Program-made: the position numbers and the translations under genes | Notes under the pieces: generated by a model | Told to the model about the DNA's origin: nothing | Seen by the model: only the letters and a program-made list of their open reading frames with translations | Databases searched by the model: none | DNA from: a bacterium | Lineage (GTDB): Bacteria; Pseudomonadota; Alphaproteobacteria; Rhodobacterales; Rhodobacteraceae | Assembly: GCA_016124195.1 (NCBI GenBank) | Contig: WGOE01000004.1 | Span: 248,001 to 312,000 of the forward strand | Direction: 5' to 3' | DNA length: 64,000 bases | Part shown: positions 8,669 through 18,019 of the stretch, one piece after another | How positions within the stretch are numbered: the first letter of the stretch is position 1 | How the letters are laid out: each line of letters starts with the position of its first letter

Positions 8669-9304
8669 TCAGACCGGGTGACTGGAAAGAGAGGGGTGCA
8701 GGACAGGCCGATAGCCCGCCCGCAAGACCGCGACGCTGGGGCGCGGGGTCAGTACAAGGACCTCGCCTTCCGGGCGCGGGACCGGCGCCAGGTAACCCGC
8801 GGGCGTGAAGGGAAACGCGTGGGCGCCGTGCAGCAGGTGCGGGGTGACAGGCTGGCCCGATGCCGCGGCGTGCAGGATGAAGGTGGCGTCGGGCAGGGTT
8901 GTGGCCTCGGCCGCGTGGCCGCGGGGCTGGCGTGCCTCGGTCAGGCGGGCGGCGTGTAGGGTGGCGTCGATCTCGGTCGCCTTGAGGCCGGGAAGGTCGG
9001 CGCGGGTCCAGGCGGCGCGAAAGGCGCTGTAGGCGGAGCGGCGGCAGGTCGCACAGGGGCGGTGCCCGGCCGACAGGGCCACGGCCTCGTCCAGAAAGAA
9101 CAGCTCGGTCCATGTGCCGGGCGTCATCGGGATGCGGCGCGTGTCCTTCCAGTGCAGGGCGCAGCAGATCCAAGCCTTCGAGGCCCAGCGCCGCCGCAAG
9201 GTCCGCGTTCCATCATGCAGGATGCCGCGGTTGCCGGTGAAAAGCCCGCGCGCCGGGTCCGCCACGATGGCCTGATCGGGCAGGACGCGGTTCTGCAGCG
9301 GCAT
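8669..9304 (-). CDS. conserved-looking protein of unknown function with HxxCxxC motif
   Basis: 211 residues that I do not recognise as a named family. The ATG shares one base with the stop of the upstream decarboxylase gene (TGATG), so it is translated by coupling. No signal peptide or membrane helix is visible. A GHRPCATCRR stretch near residue 80 looks like a metal or nucleic-acid binding knuckle. WASKAWICCALHWK (residues 40-53) and WTELFFLDEAVALSAGHRPC are other regular parts. The tail is rich in Pro, Val and Arg. Codon use is like its neighbours. Confidence 0.7.
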   Translation of the reverse strand: MPLQNRVLPDQAIVADPARGLFTGNRGILHDGTRTLRRRWASKAWICCALHWKDTRRIPMTPGTWTELFFLDEAVALSAGHRPCATCRRSAYSAFRAAWTRADLPGLKATEIDATLHAARLTEARQPRGHAAEATTLPDATFILHAAASGQPVTPHLLHGAHAFPFTPAGYLAPVPRPEGEVLVLTPRPSVAVLRAGYRPVLHPSLSSHPV

Positions 9305-10683
9305 CAGATCAGGTCCTTCACCACCTCGGCCACGCTCATCACATCATCGCGCGTGCAGTCGAACTGGCCGACCTGGACACGGATCACATAGGCGCCCTGA
9401 TGCCGGGTCTGCGTGAGGTAAACCCGGCCGTCGTCGTTGATGCGGCTCAGCAGCGCCTCGGTCGCGGCATCGTCCTCAAGGGCAAAGGTGAACAGCGACA
9501 GTGCGGGCCCGGTCACGATCCGCACACCCGGGATCTGGGCGAGCGCCGCGGCAAGCTCCCGCGACCAGGTGACATGATTGCGGATCCGGGCGCGCAGGCC
9601 TTCAAGCCCGTAGGCGCGCAGGGTGAACCAGAGTTTCAGCGCGCGGAACCTTCGGCCAAGCGGCACGGTCCATTCGTTGAAATTCACCACTTCTTCGCGG
9701 CCCGCCGTTTGCAGATAGGTCGGGCGCAGGCCCAGCGTGCGGATCTGCGGCGCGGGATTGGCGAGGAACTGGACCGAGCAGTCGAACTGCGCGCCCAGCC
9801 ATTTGTGCGGGTTGAAGACAATGGACTCCGCGCCTTCGACCCCGGCCCAGAGGTCGCGGAACTCGGGGCAGATCATCGCCGACCCCGCCCAGGCCGCATC
9901 GACATGGACAGGCAGCCCATGCGCCCGCGCCACCGCGATGCAATCTGCGATCCGGTCGAAGGCGCCGACCGAGGTGCCCCCGGCGCACAGCACCACCCCC
10001 GCCGGCAAGTAGCCCGCGGCGCGGTCGGCCGCGATGGCCCCCGCCAGCGCGCCCGGCTTCATCGACAGGGTCATATCCGTCGGCACCTTGACCAGATTTT
10101 CCTGCCCGATCCCCGCAACCCGAACCGCCTTGTCGACCGAGGAATGCGTCTCGGCACTCGCATAGATGCGAAGGCGGGGCTGACCCGACAGGCCGTCGCG
10201 GTTGCCGGCCCAGTCAAGTGCGGCCTCACGCATGGTCAGGACCGCCGACAGGGTGGCCGTGGTGGCGCTGTCGTGGATCGTGCCGGTAAAGCCCGCGGGC
10301 AGGCCCAAGGCCTGACGCAGCCAGTCCACCATGACCTGTTCCACCTCGGTCACGGCGGGCGAGGTCTGCCAGATCATGCCCTGCGCCGCGATGGCATTGG
10401 CCAGTTGTTCGGCCAGCATCGAGGCGGGTGCTGCATTGGCCGGGAAATAGGCGAAGAAGCGCGGGTGCTGCCAATGGGTCAGGCCGGGCGGCACGATGCG
10501 GTCGAAATCGGCGAAGATCGCCTCGATCGGCTCGGCGGCCTCGGGCGGGGCAGGCGGCAACTGGCGGGAGATGGCGCCGGGTATCAGGGGCGCGCGCACC
10601 GGCTTGTCGCGCAAGGTGGCATGGTAGCCATGCGCCCAGTCCGCGGCCCTTTTGGACCAGTCGCGCAGATCGTCGTGGTTCAT
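9304..10683 (-). CDS. PLP-dependent aromatic-L-amino-acid decarboxylase family
   Basis: Group II decarboxylase of 459 residues; relatives turn DOPA, tyrosine, tryptophan or phenylalanine into amines. Family marks are the N-terminal THWQHPRFFAYFPAN, His180 (AETHSSVDKA) that stacks on the cofactor, Asp262 (HVDAAWAGS), and the PLP lysine Lys294 in FNPHKWLGAQFDC. The chosen ATG has GGAAGG in front; the frame extends 29 codons upstream without a ribosome site. It forms a two-gene unit with the unknown gene at 8669. The amino acid it uses cannot be read from the sequence. Confidence 0.9.
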   Translation of the reverse strand: MNHDDLRDWSKRAADWAHGYHATLRDKPVRAPLIPGAISRQLPPAPPEAAEPIEAIFADFDRIVPPGLTHWQHPRFFAYFPANAAPASMLAEQLANAIAAQGMIWQTSPAVTEVEQVMVDWLRQALGLPAGFTGTIHDSATTATLSAVLTMREAALDWAGNRDGLSGQPRLRIYASAETHSSVDKAVRVAGIGQENLVKVPTDMTLSMKPGALAGAIAADRAAGYLPAGVVLCAGGTSVGAFDRIADCIAVARAHGLPVHVDAAWAGSAMICPEFRDLWAGVEGAESIVFNPHKWLGAQFDCSVQFLANPAPQIRTLGLRPTYLQTAGREEVVNFNEWTVPLGRRFRALKLWFTLRAYGLEGLRARIRNHVTWSRELAAALAQIPGVRIVTGPALSLFTFALEDDAATEALLSRINDDGRVYLTQTRHQGAYVIRVQVGQFDCTRDDVMSVAEVVKDLI

Positions 10684-11009
10684 GAAGTCCTTCCTTGCCG
10701 GGGTGCCGCTGTGGCCGCAGCCTGTCGCGCGGATCAAGGCAGAGCGGCGCCGGCTTGGCAAGGGGGCCAAACCGGCAGGCTCGGCAGAGGGCGTCGGCAG
10801 ACAGCCACTGATCTAGAGCCGGTTGGCCCCCTCCGTGGCAAGGAAAGCCGGGCCGGTTTTGAGCCAGATGGGCGCGCCGCACGGGCCCGCCGTCAGGATG
10901 GGCCTGCGGTTCAAGCGGATCTGGAAACAATCCCTCGCCGCTGCGCGGGTCTTGCCGAAGTTGCGCCACAATCCAGTGTCATGTCGGGGCGAAACATCCG
11001 GAGCTTGCC
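10684..11009. other. intergenic stretch without a supported gene
   Basis: 326 bases between divergent genes. The minus strand holds a 73-codon open frame (10813-11034) with no ribosome site, which overlaps the start of the next gene; I do not call it. The space presumably carries the promoters of the decarboxylase and lipoprotein genes, but I see no convincing hexamer pair. Confidence 0.5.
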
Positions 11010-11639
11010 ATGTCGCCGATCCTGAGCCTGTCACGCCGTCTATTCCTGTTCTCGGCCCCCGCAGCCTTTCTGGCCGCCTGCGCCCAGACCTATGCCACGG
11101 CCTTTCCCGCCCCGCTGTCCGAAAAGACCACGCGCGGCTGGCATGTGACGGCGGTCCGGGTCGATGTGCCGCAGACGCTGACCGTATCCGAGGCGCATTC
11201 GCTGGTGCCCGAGGCCGATATCGTCTGGCGCGAGGATGATCCGGCGGGTGACCGGCATCAGCAGGTGGCGCTGATCCTGCAGAATGCGGTCGGGGCGGCG
11301 GTGCGCGGGCTCAAGGGCCGGCGGGCGGTGGAACTGCGCCTGCGCGTGACCCGCTTCCATGCCCTGAGCTTTGAGGCCGAGACCACGCTTGCCGATGCCG
11401 GCGTACACAACATCCAGTTCGACATCGCGGTCGTCGATGCAAGGTCGGGCGAGGTTCTGGCCGGGCCGACCCATATCCTCGCCGATCTGCCGGCCTGGTC
11501 GGGTGCGAAGATGCGCGAGATGCGCGCCCGGGGCGAGACGCAGAAATCCCAGATCAGCGCCCATGTCACGGCTACGATTCAGGCCTGGCTGGGCATCGGC
11601 CCCGACAACCGCGCGAGCTTTGTGCGGCTGGGCGACTGA
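11010..11639 (+). CDS. Tat-type lipoprotein, DUF6778-like
   Basis: 209 residues. The N-terminus has a twin-arginine pattern (SRRLFLF, residues 8-14) and a lipobox FLAAC with Cys24, so the protein is probably exported and lipid anchored. The rest shows no enzyme motif; it is an alpha/beta-looking domain (WHVTAVRVDVPQTLTVSE ... LRLRVTRFHALSFEAETTL). It resembles the DUF6778 proteins common in Rhodobacterales as I remember them. GGAG lies 6 bases before the ATG. A GC-rich hairpin follows the stop. Confidence 0.75.
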   Translation: MSPILSLSRRLFLFSAPAAFLAACAQTYATAFPAPLSEKTTRGWHVTAVRVDVPQTLTVSEAHSLVPEADIVWREDDPAGDRHQQVALILQNAVGAAVRGLKGRRAVELRLRVTRFHALSFEAETTLADAGVHNIQFDIAVVDARSGEVLAGPTHILADLPAWSGAKMREMRARGETQKSQISAHVTATIQAWLGIGPDNRASFVRLGD

Positions 11640-11656
11640 ACCCGCGGCATGCCAGA

Positions 11657-11681
11657 CGCCCCGCCGCAAAGTCGCGGGGCG
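11657..11681 (+). terminator. GC-rich hairpin after the lipoprotein gene
   Basis: CGCCCCGC / GCGGGGCG, 8 bp with a nine-base loop, 18 bases past the stop. There is no T run close behind, so termination is inferred from position only. Confidence 0.45.
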
Positions 11682-11698
11682 GGGCCCGCACTTTCCGC

Positions 11699-11727
11699 TT
11701 GGTTTGGCTTGCGTCTTTCGCTAGAAG
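11699..11727 (+). promoter_or_regulatory. possible promoter for the cysS leader and cysS
   Basis: TTGGTT (11699-11704), a 17-base spacer and TAGAAG (11722-11727). Each hexamer is a partial match to the sigma-70 consensus. The small leader frame starts eight bases after it, so its message would have almost no 5' leader. Confidence 0.4.
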
Positions 11728-11734
11728 GCGGCGC

Positions 11735-11779
11735 ATGACGGACAAAAGCATCATCGAGGCGTGCTGCATTACCGGCTGA
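11735..11779 (+). CDS. possible Cys-Cys leader peptide ahead of cysS
   Basis: A 14-codon frame encoding [14 protein letters not shown], with AAGG six bases before the ATG, ending 85 bases before the cysS start. Two consecutive TGC cysteine codons sit five codons from the end. Short frames with tandem Cys codons are used as cysteine-sensing attenuators in other bacteria, and the downstream gene here is cysteinyl-tRNA synthetase. Between the frame and cysS there is a short inverted repeat (TTTCGT ... ACGAAA at 11799-11820) but no clear terminator. The peptide could be chance; the case rests on position, ribosome site and codon content. Confidence 0.4.
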   Translation: MTDKSIIEACCITG

Positions 11780-11864
11780 CTGTGTCAGGCGGGCCCGTCC
11801 TTTCGTATCTTGTCAACGAAACCGGCTCCGCCTCATGGGCGATCTTGGGCGTTGGGAGAGAATG

Positions 11865-13259
11865 ATGGCGACGATCCGTCTGTATAACACGGCCACGCGG
11901 GCGAAAGAAGATTTCACCCCGATCGACGCCGGCAATGTGCGGATGTATGTCTGCGGCCCGACGGTCTATGACCGCGCCCATCTGGGCAATGCGCGACCCG
12001 TGGTGGTGTTCGACGTGCTCTATCGGCTGCTGCGCCATGTCTATGGCGCCGAACACGTCACCTACGTGCGCAACTTCACCGATGTGGATGACAAGATCAA
12101 CGCGACCGCGCAGGCGCGCAAGGCGGCCGGCGATCCACGCGATCTGGAGGCGCTGATCCGCGAGCGGACCGAAGAGACGATCGGCTGGTATCACGCCGAC
12201 ATGGATGCCCTGGGCGCGCTGCGCCCGACGATCGAGCCGCGCGCCACCGATTACATCGGCCAGATGATCACGATGATCGCGGGGCTGATCGGCTCGGGTC
12301 ATGCCTATGAAAAGGACGGCCATGTCCTTTTCCGGGTGCGGTCCTATTCCGCCTATGGTGCGCTGTCGGGGCGGTCGGTCGATGACATGATCGCCGGGGC
12401 GCGGGTCGAGGTGGCGCCCTTCAAGGAAGATCCGATGGACTTCGTGTTGTGGAAGCCGTCGGACGCCGATCTGCCGGGCTGGGACAGCCCCTGGGGGCGC
12501 GGTCGGCCGGGGTGGCACATCGAATGCTCGGCCATGAGCCACGAGCTGCTGGGCGCGGCCTTCGACATCCACGGCGGCGGGCTGGATCTGCAATTCCCGC
12601 ACCACGAGAACGAGATCGCCCAAAGCCGCTGCGCCCATCCCGGGGCGGATTTCGCCCATGTCTGGATGCACAACGAGATGTTGCAGGTCGAGGGCAAGAA
12701 GATGTCCAAGAGCCTCGGCAACTTCTTCACCGTGCGCGACCTGCTGGAACAGGGCGTGCCGGGCGAGGTGATCCGGCTGGTCTTTCTGGGCACGCATTAT
12801 GGCAAGCCGATGGACTGGACGGCGGAGAAGGCCGCGCAGGCCGAGGCGACGTTGCGCAAGTGGCGGGGTCTCGTCGCGGGCATCGAGCCCGCGGCAAGCC
12901 CGCTGCCGGGGGTGGTTTCTGCGCTGTCGGATGATCTGAACACGGCCGGGGCGCTGGCGGAACTGCATGGGGCGGCGGGGCGCGGCGATTTCGCGGGTCT
13001 TCTGGCCTCGGCGCGGATGATGGGGCTTTTGGCCGAGGAGATGGGCGGATGGGTTGCGCCGGCGGTCGATCTGTCTGCGCACGCCGGGCGCCTGGCCAAC
13101 CTGCGGGCAGAGGCGCTGAAGCAGAAGGATTTTTCGGCGGTGGATGCGATGAAGGCGGCTTTGGCGGCGGCGGGGGTCGAGGTGCGGATGAGCAAGGCCG
13201 GGGTGGAACTGCTGCCGGGGGCGGGCTTTGACGCGGCAAAGCTGGAGGCGTTGAAATGA
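11865..13259 (+). CDS. cysS: cysteinyl-tRNA synthetase
   Basis: Class I tRNA synthetase of 464 residues that charges tRNA-Cys. It has the Zn-site Cys in VCGPTVYD, the HIGH-type motif HLGN, the second Zn region IECSAMS ... [11 protein letters not shown], and the KMSKS loop (KKMSKSLGN). Two ATG codons lie in tandem at 11862 and 11865; I prefer the second, six bases after GGGAG. A frame with two Cys codons lies upstream and may regulate it. The C-terminus is the usual anticodon-binding helical part. Confidence 0.96.
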   Translation: MATIRLYNTATRAKEDFTPIDAGNVRMYVCGPTVYDRAHLGNARPVVVFDVLYRLLRHVYGAEHVTYVRNFTDVDDKINATAQARKAAGDPRDLEALIRERTEETIGWYHADMDALGALRPTIEPRATDYIGQMITMIAGLIGSGHAYEKDGHVLFRVRSYSAYGALSGRSVDDMIAGARVEVAPFKEDPMDFVLWKPSDADLPGWDSPWGRGRPGWHIECSAMSHELLGAAFDIHGGGLDLQFPHHENEIAQSRCAHPGADFAHVWMHNEMLQVEGKKMSKSLGNFFTVRDLLEQGVPGEVIRLVFLGTHYGKPMDWTAEKAAQAEATLRKWRGLVAGIEPAASPLPGVVSALSDDLNTAGALAELHGAAGRGDFAGLLASARMMGLLAEEMGGWVAPAVDLSAHAGRLANLRAEALKQKDFSAVDAMKAALAAAGVEVRMSKAGVELLPGAGFDAAKLEALK

Positions 13260-13291
13260 CCGTACTTTCGATGAAAGATCCAGGAGCGGTC

Positions 13292-13310
13292 GATTTTTCT
13301 GCGAAAAATC
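13292..13310. repeat. family C hairpin (CTGCG loop), single copy
   Basis: GATTTTTCTGCGAAAAATC: a perfect 7-bp stem around the loop CTGCG, between cysS and cimA. It has the same loop and stem length as the hairpins at 53507 and 43755, with a different stem sequence. Confidence 0.75.
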
Positions 13311-13362
13311 CGAGGCGGCGTCAGGCTTGTGCGGATGCGCGCAAGCGTGAAGGGAGGGCGGC

Positions 13363-14994
13363 ATGAAAGAACGCCTATACCTCTTCGACACCACCCTGCG
13401 CGATGGGCAGCAGACGCAGGGCGTGCATTTCTCTACGGCAGAGAAGCGCCAGATCGCGGTGGCGCTGGATGCTCTGGGGGTCGATTACATCGAAGGGGGT
13501 TGGCCCGGGGCCAATCCGACCGACAGCGAGTTCTTTGCGGCGCCGCCGAAGACCCGGGCCACCATGACGGCCTTCGGCATGACCAAGCGGGTTGGACGCT
13601 CGGCGGGAAATGACGATGTGCTGGCCGCCGTGCTGAACGCTCAGACGCCGGCGGTCTGCCTCGTGGGCAAGACCCATGACTTTCATGTCACCACGGCCCT
13701 TGGGGTCTCGCTGGAGGAAAACCGCCAGGCCATTGCCGACAGCTTCGCGCATGTCGTGGCGCAGGGCCGCGAGGCGCTGTTTGATGCCGAGCATTTCTTT
13801 GACGGCTACAAGGCCAATCCGGACTATGCGCTGTCCTGCCTGCGGGCGGCGCTGGATGCGGGGGCGCGCTGGCTTGTCCTTTGCGACACCAATGGCGGCA
13901 CCTTGCCCTTCGAAGTCCTGCGCATCGTGGCCGAGGTGATCGGCGCCGGCATCCCGGGCGACCGGCTTGGCATCCATTGCCATGACGACACCGGCAATGC
14001 GGTTGCCAATTCGCTCGCCGCGGTCGAGGCCGGGGTGCGCCAGATCCAGGGCACGCTGAACGGCCTGGGCGAGCGGTGCGGCAATGCGAACCTCACCACG
14101 CTGATCCCGACGCTGCTGTTGAAAGAGCCCTTTGCCAGCCGGTTCGAAACCGGTGTCAGCCTTGCCGCGCTGAAAGGCTTGTTGCGCGACAGCCGGATGC
14201 TGGATGACATCCTCAACCGCGTGCCCTTGCGCCAGGCGCCCTATGTCGGCGCCTCGGCCTTTGCGCACAAGGCGGGGCTGCATGCCTCGGCCATCCTGAA
14301 GAACCCTTCGACCTACGAACATGTCGATCCCGAGGTCGTGGGCAATGCCCGCGTCATCCCGATGAGCAATCAGGCCGGCCAGTCCAACCTGCGTGCCCGG
14401 CTCGACGCCATCGGGATCAGCCTCGCCGCCGGCGACCCGCGGCTGTCGCGCATCCTGGACGCGGTCAAGGATCGCGAGGATCAGGGCTATGCTTATGACG
14501 GGGCGCAGGCCTCGTTCGAGCTTCTGGCACGGCGCGAACTGGGGCTGTGCCCGACCTTCTTCGAGGTGATGCGGTATCGGGTGACGGTCGAGCGGCGCAG
14601 GTCTTCCTCCGGGCGGATCGCGACCCTGTCCGAGGCGGTGGTCGTCGTGAAGGTCGGCGAGCAGATGATGATGTCGGTCAGCGACAGCGCGGACGAGACG
14701 GGGCAGGACCACGGGCCGGTCAATGCCCTGTCCAAGGCGCTGGCCAAGGACCTTGGCCCCTATCAGGCGGTGATCGACGACCTGCACCTTGTCGATTTCA
14801 AGGTGCGCATCACGCAAGGCGGCACCGAGGCCGTGACGCGGGTCATCATCGACAGCGAGGATTCCAGCGGGGCGCGCTGGTCGACGGTGGGTGTGTCGGC
14901 CAATATCGTGGACGCGAGTTTCGAGGCGCTTCTGGATGCGATTACATGGAAGCTGGTGCGCGATGTCGGCACGGGCGAGGGGCAGGGCGGGTGA
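13363..14994 (+). CDS. cimA: (R)-citramalate synthase
   Basis: Condenses acetyl-CoA with pyruvate to citramalate, the first step of the threonine-independent route to isoleucine. The 543-residue protein has the TIM-barrel start LFDTTLRDGQQTQGVHFS, the metal-binding HCHDDTGNAVANS, and GLGERCGNANLTTLIPTL, which together mark the CimA branch of the isopropylmalate synthase family. The C-terminal ~150 residues form the regulatory domain where isoleucine usually acts. AAGGGAGGGCGGC precedes the ATG. It is separated from cysS by a 103-base gap with a hairpin repeat, so a shared message is possible. Confidence 0.93.
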   Translation: MKERLYLFDTTLRDGQQTQGVHFSTAEKRQIAVALDALGVDYIEGGWPGANPTDSEFFAAPPKTRATMTAFGMTKRVGRSAGNDDVLAAVLNAQTPAVCLVGKTHDFHVTTALGVSLEENRQAIADSFAHVVAQGREALFDAEHFFDGYKANPDYALSCLRAALDAGARWLVLCDTNGGTLPFEVLRIVAEVIGAGIPGDRLGIHCHDDTGNAVANSLAAVEAGVRQIQGTLNGLGERCGNANLTTLIPTLLLKEPFASRFETGVSLAALKGLLRDSRMLDDILNRVPLRQAPYVGASAFAHKAGLHASAILKNPSTYEHVDPEVVGNARVIPMSNQAGQSNLRARLDAIGISLAAGDPRLSRILDAVKDREDQGYAYDGAQASFELLARRELGLCPTFFEVMRYRVTVERRRSSSGRIATLSEAVVVVKVGEQMMMSVSDSADETGQDHGPVNALSKALAKDLGPYQAVIDDLHLVDFKVRITQGGTEAVTRVIIDSEDSSGARWSTVGVSANIVDASFEALLDAITWKLVRDVGTGEGQGG

Positions 14995-15193
14995 GTTTCG
15001 TCTGGCGGCATCAGAGCAGCGCGGCGGATCCCGGGCGCGGAGTTTTGCGACCTGCGTCACGCACGCAAGGACAGGGCGCGCCCGCAGGCGGCCTGCAACC
15101 CGCGCCCCTTTCGGCCCGCAACCGATTGCAGGATCGGCCTCCGGCGCTTGAGCGAGGTCGCGACCTCCAGTCAGTTGGCGCTGGTGGCGCCCC

Positions 15194-15955
15194 ATGACGG
15201 TCGAGGCCTGTGCGGATCTGGTCCGGCGTGGCGACCCGGACCGCTTTGCCGCCGTGATGGCGGCGCCTCCTGCGGCGCGGCTCAGGCTCTGGCCGCTATA
15301 CGCCTTCAACCTCGAGGTGGCGCGCGCGCCCTGGGTCACCGAACAGCCGCTGATCGCCGAGATGCGCCTGCAATTCTGGCGCGACATGCTGGAGGCGCCC
15401 GCGCCGCGCGCCCATGAGGTGGCGGGGCCGACCCATGCGCTGCTGCGCGATACACCCGGTCTGGCGCCGCTGCTGGACCGGGTGATCGAGGCGCGGCGCC
15501 ATGACATCAGCCGTGAACCCTTTGCCAGCGAGGCGGGCTTCGAGGCCTATATCGAGGACACCGCCGCCACGCTGATGTGGGCCGCGGCACGGGTTCTGGG
15601 GGCGGATGCCAGGGCCGAGCCGGCCTTTCGTGCGCTTGGCTGGGCCATGGGCCTTGCCAGCTATCTGCGCGCAGTGCCGGCCCTTGCGGCGCGCAACCTG
15701 CAACCCCTGACCGACAGCGACCCCGCGGCCCTGCGCGCGCTGGCTGCCGAAGGGCTGCGCCGCCTGGCCCTGGCCCGCGCGGGCCGCGCCATGTTCGGCG
15801 CCGCGGCTCCTGCCGCCCTGGCGGGCTGGATGGCGGGCCCGCTGCTGGCGCAGGCCTTCGACAATCCGACACGCGTGGCCGAGGGCACGCTGGCGCTGTC
15901 GGAATTCCGCAAGCGCGGCGGGCTTCTCTGGATGGCCGCGACCGGCCGCTTCTGA
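15194..15955 (+). CDS. squalene/phytoene synthase family protein, NDUFAF6-like
   Basis: 253 residues, shorter than phytoene synthase. The fold signature is visible (LWPLYAFNLEVARAPWV, MRLQFWRDML, YIEDTAATLMWAAARVLG, LASYLRAVP), but the two Asp-rich DxxxD motifs needed for prenyl diphosphate catalysis are missing. The protein thus matches the NDUFAF6 group, linked in eukaryotes to complex I assembly, better than a carotenoid enzyme. No signal or membrane helix is seen. It stands alone between cimA and a GNAT gene on the other strand. Confidence 0.75.
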   Translation: MTVEACADLVRRGDPDRFAAVMAAPPAARLRLWPLYAFNLEVARAPWVTEQPLIAEMRLQFWRDMLEAPAPRAHEVAGPTHALLRDTPGLAPLLDRVIEARRHDISREPFASEAGFEAYIEDTAATLMWAAARVLGADARAEPAFRALGWAMGLASYLRAVPALAARNLQPLTDSDPAALRALAAEGLRRLALARAGRAMFGAAAPAALAGWMAGPLLAQAFDNPTRVAEGTLALSEFRKRGGLLWMAATGRF

Positions 15956-16013
15956 GCGGGACAGGTCCGGGGTTGTACAAAGCTCTGATGCGGGTTTGCC
16001 GTTGGTGGCGGCG

Positions 16014-16043
16014 CAAGGGGAGTATTTGTACCTGGATGAATGG
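16014..16043. repeat. family A tail, degenerate
   Basis: AAGGGGAGTATTTGTACCTG followed by GATGAATGG. It matches the tail of the copy at 19819 (GGTATTTTTGCCTGGATGAA) but lacks the G/C hairpin. It lies between convergent genes. Confidence 0.45.
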
Positions 16044-16075
16044 AAAGGGCGGCGCCCATCCCGACCGGGGGCGCG

Positions 16076-16540
16076 CTAGTCCAATCGTCGGGTGAAACGA
16101 ACCGCGGTGTTGGGCATCTGCGCATAGCCGAGCGATTGGTAACAGGCCTGCGCCGCGTAGTTCCCGGGATGGGTGCCGATGATCACATAGCCGCACCCCA
16201 AGCCGCGGGCCAGGTCTTCGCAGGCCCGGACCAACGCCGAGCCTATGCCCCGCCCGCGCAACGCCTCGGCCACAAAAAGGTGATGCAGGTCCAAGCCCCG
16301 CTCGCCATAGCCAAGCCGCGCCAGCGGCAGCGCCGCGGCATAGCCCGCAAGCTGGCCATCCGCCTCGGCAACCAACACCTGAAACCACGGCGCCGCCCCG
16401 AGAACATCGCGGGCGAGGCTCTCTGCCGTCAGGCGGGGCACATCCTCATGGTGCCGGGTCAGGGCCTCGACCATCGTCAGCAGCACCGCAAGATCCTGCG
16501 GCGCCACCTTTCGGACCGTCACCCCTGCAACGCCAGACAT
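16076..16540 (-). CDS. GNAT family N-acetyltransferase
   Basis: Single-domain acetyl-CoA dependent acetyltransferase of 154 residues. The pyrophosphate-binding loop of motif A is RGRGIGSALVRACEDLAR, preceded by the beta strand LDLHHLFVAEAL; the C-terminal ACYQSLGYAQMPN is motif B. The ATG at 16540 follows GGAGAACGGC; the frame extends 32 codons further but without support. The substrate is unknown, and the neighbours (pgk, an NDUFAF6-like gene) give no hint. Confidence 0.87.
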   Translation of the reverse strand: MSGVAGVTVRKVAPQDLAVLLTMVEALTRHHEDVPRLTAESLARDVLGAAPWFQVLVAEADGQLAGYAAALPLARLGYGERGLDLHHLFVAEALRGRGIGSALVRACEDLARGLGCGYVIIGTHPGNYAAQACYQSLGYAQMPNTAVRFTRRLD

Positions 16541-16660
16541 GCCGTTCTCCTTGCCAAGGCCGCGCCGGATGGCCGGCCGCATCGGCGCCCCCCCGGCAGA
16601 AAAGCCGCGGGTCCCCCCCCCGTCACCCGAGTGCACCCGCGCCCGCAGCGCCTTTGCCCG

Positions 16661-17851
16661 TCACCCCATCAAGGCCGCAACGCCGGGCAGTTCCTTGCCC
16701 TCCATCCATTCGAGGAAGGCGCCCCCGGCCGTGGAGATGAAGGTGAAATCGCCCGCAACCCCGGCGTGATGCAGGGCCGCGACCGTATCGCCGCCGCCCG
16801 CCACCGAGATCAGCTTGCCCGCGCGCGTCAGGGTGGCGGCCGCCCGCGCCGCCGCCGTGGTGGCCGCATCGAAGGGCGCGATCTCGAAGGCGCCGAGCGG
16901 GCCGTTCCAGATCAGGGTCTTGCAGCCCTCGAACACCTTGGTCACGGCCGCGACCGTCTTGGGGCCGGCATCCAGGATCATCTGGTCGGCCGGGCAGGCG
17001 GCCGCCGCCATGACCTTGCTGGCCGCCCCTGCCTTGAACTCGCCCGCCACCACCACATCGACCGGCAGATGGATCGTGCAGCCCGCCGCCTTGGCCTTGG
17101 CCAGAATCTCCAGCGCGGTCGGGGCCATGTCGCGTTCGGCCAGCGATTTGCCGACCTCGATGCCCTGCGCCACGAGGAAGGTGTTGGCCATGCCGCCGCC
17201 GATCACCAGATGATCGACCTTGGCGACCAGATTGCCCAGAAGCTCCAGCTTGGTCGAAACCTTGGCCCCGCCCACCACGGCCACCACCGGGCGGTCTGGC
17301 GTGCCAAGCGCGGCGTCCAGCGCCTTCAGTTCCGCCTCCATCAGCCGCCCCGCTGCCGCCGGCAACAGCCGGGCCAGCGCCTCGGTCGAGGCATGGGCGC
17401 GGTGGGCGGCCGAGAAGGCGTCATTCACATAGATGTCGCCCAGGGCAGCCAGATCCGCCGCAAAGGCCGCATCGTTCTTTTCCTCGCCGAGATGAAAGCG
17501 GGTGTTTTCCAACAGCACCACATCGCCCGGATCGGCCGCCGCAATCGCCGCCTCGGCCATGGGGCCCACGCAATCGGCGCCGAACACCACCTTGCGCCCG
17601 AGCGAGACCTCGACAGCGGTGCGGATGCGGCCGAGGCTCATTTCGGGGACCACCTTGCCCTTGGGGCGGTCGAAATGGGCCAGAAGCACGACCTGGCCGC
17701 CACGAGCGATGATGTCCTCGACGGTCGGGCGGATCTTGTCGATGCGCGTCGTGTCGGTGACGACATCGCCCTCCATCGGCACGTTGATGTCGACGCGGGT
17801 CAGGACGACCTTGCCCGCCAGCGCCACGTCGTCAATCGTCTTCCAGGCCAT
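16661..17851 (-). CDS. pgk: phosphoglycerate kinase
   Basis: Transfers phosphate from 1,3-bisphosphoglycerate to ADP in glycolysis, and runs in reverse in gluconeogenesis or the Calvin cycle. 396 residues, with RVDINVPM near the N-terminus, HFDRPKGK for the usual HLGRPKG, a [13 protein letters not shown] strand, NGPLGAFE, and the nucleotide loop [14 protein letters not shown] lies before the chosen ATG at 17851; the frame runs 16 codons further upstream. It is a single gene with its own start region. Confidence 0.96.
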   Translation of the reverse strand: MAWKTIDDVALAGKVVLTRVDINVPMEGDVVTDTTRIDKIRPTVEDIIARGGQVVLLAHFDRPKGKVVPEMSLGRIRTAVEVSLGRKVVFGADCVGPMAEAAIAAADPGDVVLLENTRFHLGEEKNDAAFAADLAALGDIYVNDAFSAAHRAHASTEALARLLPAAAGRLMEAELKALDAALGTPDRPVVAVVGGAKVSTKLELLGNLVAKVDHLVIGGGMANTFLVAQGIEVGKSLAERDMAPTALEILAKAKAAGCTIHLPVDVVVAGEFKAGAASKVMAAAACPADQMILDAGPKTVAAVTKVFEGCKTLIWNGPLGAFEIAPFDAATTAAARAAATLTRAGKLISVAGGGDTVAALHHAGVAGDFTFISTAGGAFLEWMEGKELPGVAALMG

Positions 17852-18019
17852 GCTTGCCTCCTGATCTGATTTGCCCCTCTTTCCGCGCATTGCGCTCAAA
17901 GGTCAACTGTCAGCCCTTGGACTTCCCGTCCGAATCCGGATAGTTTCCGCGCCGTACCCAAGGTCGGGGCGCGGCCTGCCTCGGCCGAGCCCGACACCAG
18001 CCGAACAAAGGACTGACCC

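Noticed and set aside
10813-11034. 73-codon minus-strand frame between the decarboxylase and the lipoprotein gene
   Set aside because: It has no ribosome site, overlaps the start of the lipoprotein gene and shows no recognisable motif; it could be an old gene fragment, but I cannot support that.
13375-15507. 710-codon minus-strand frame opposite cimA
   Set aside because: It is the antisense of a clear citramalate synthase gene and lacks protein motifs.
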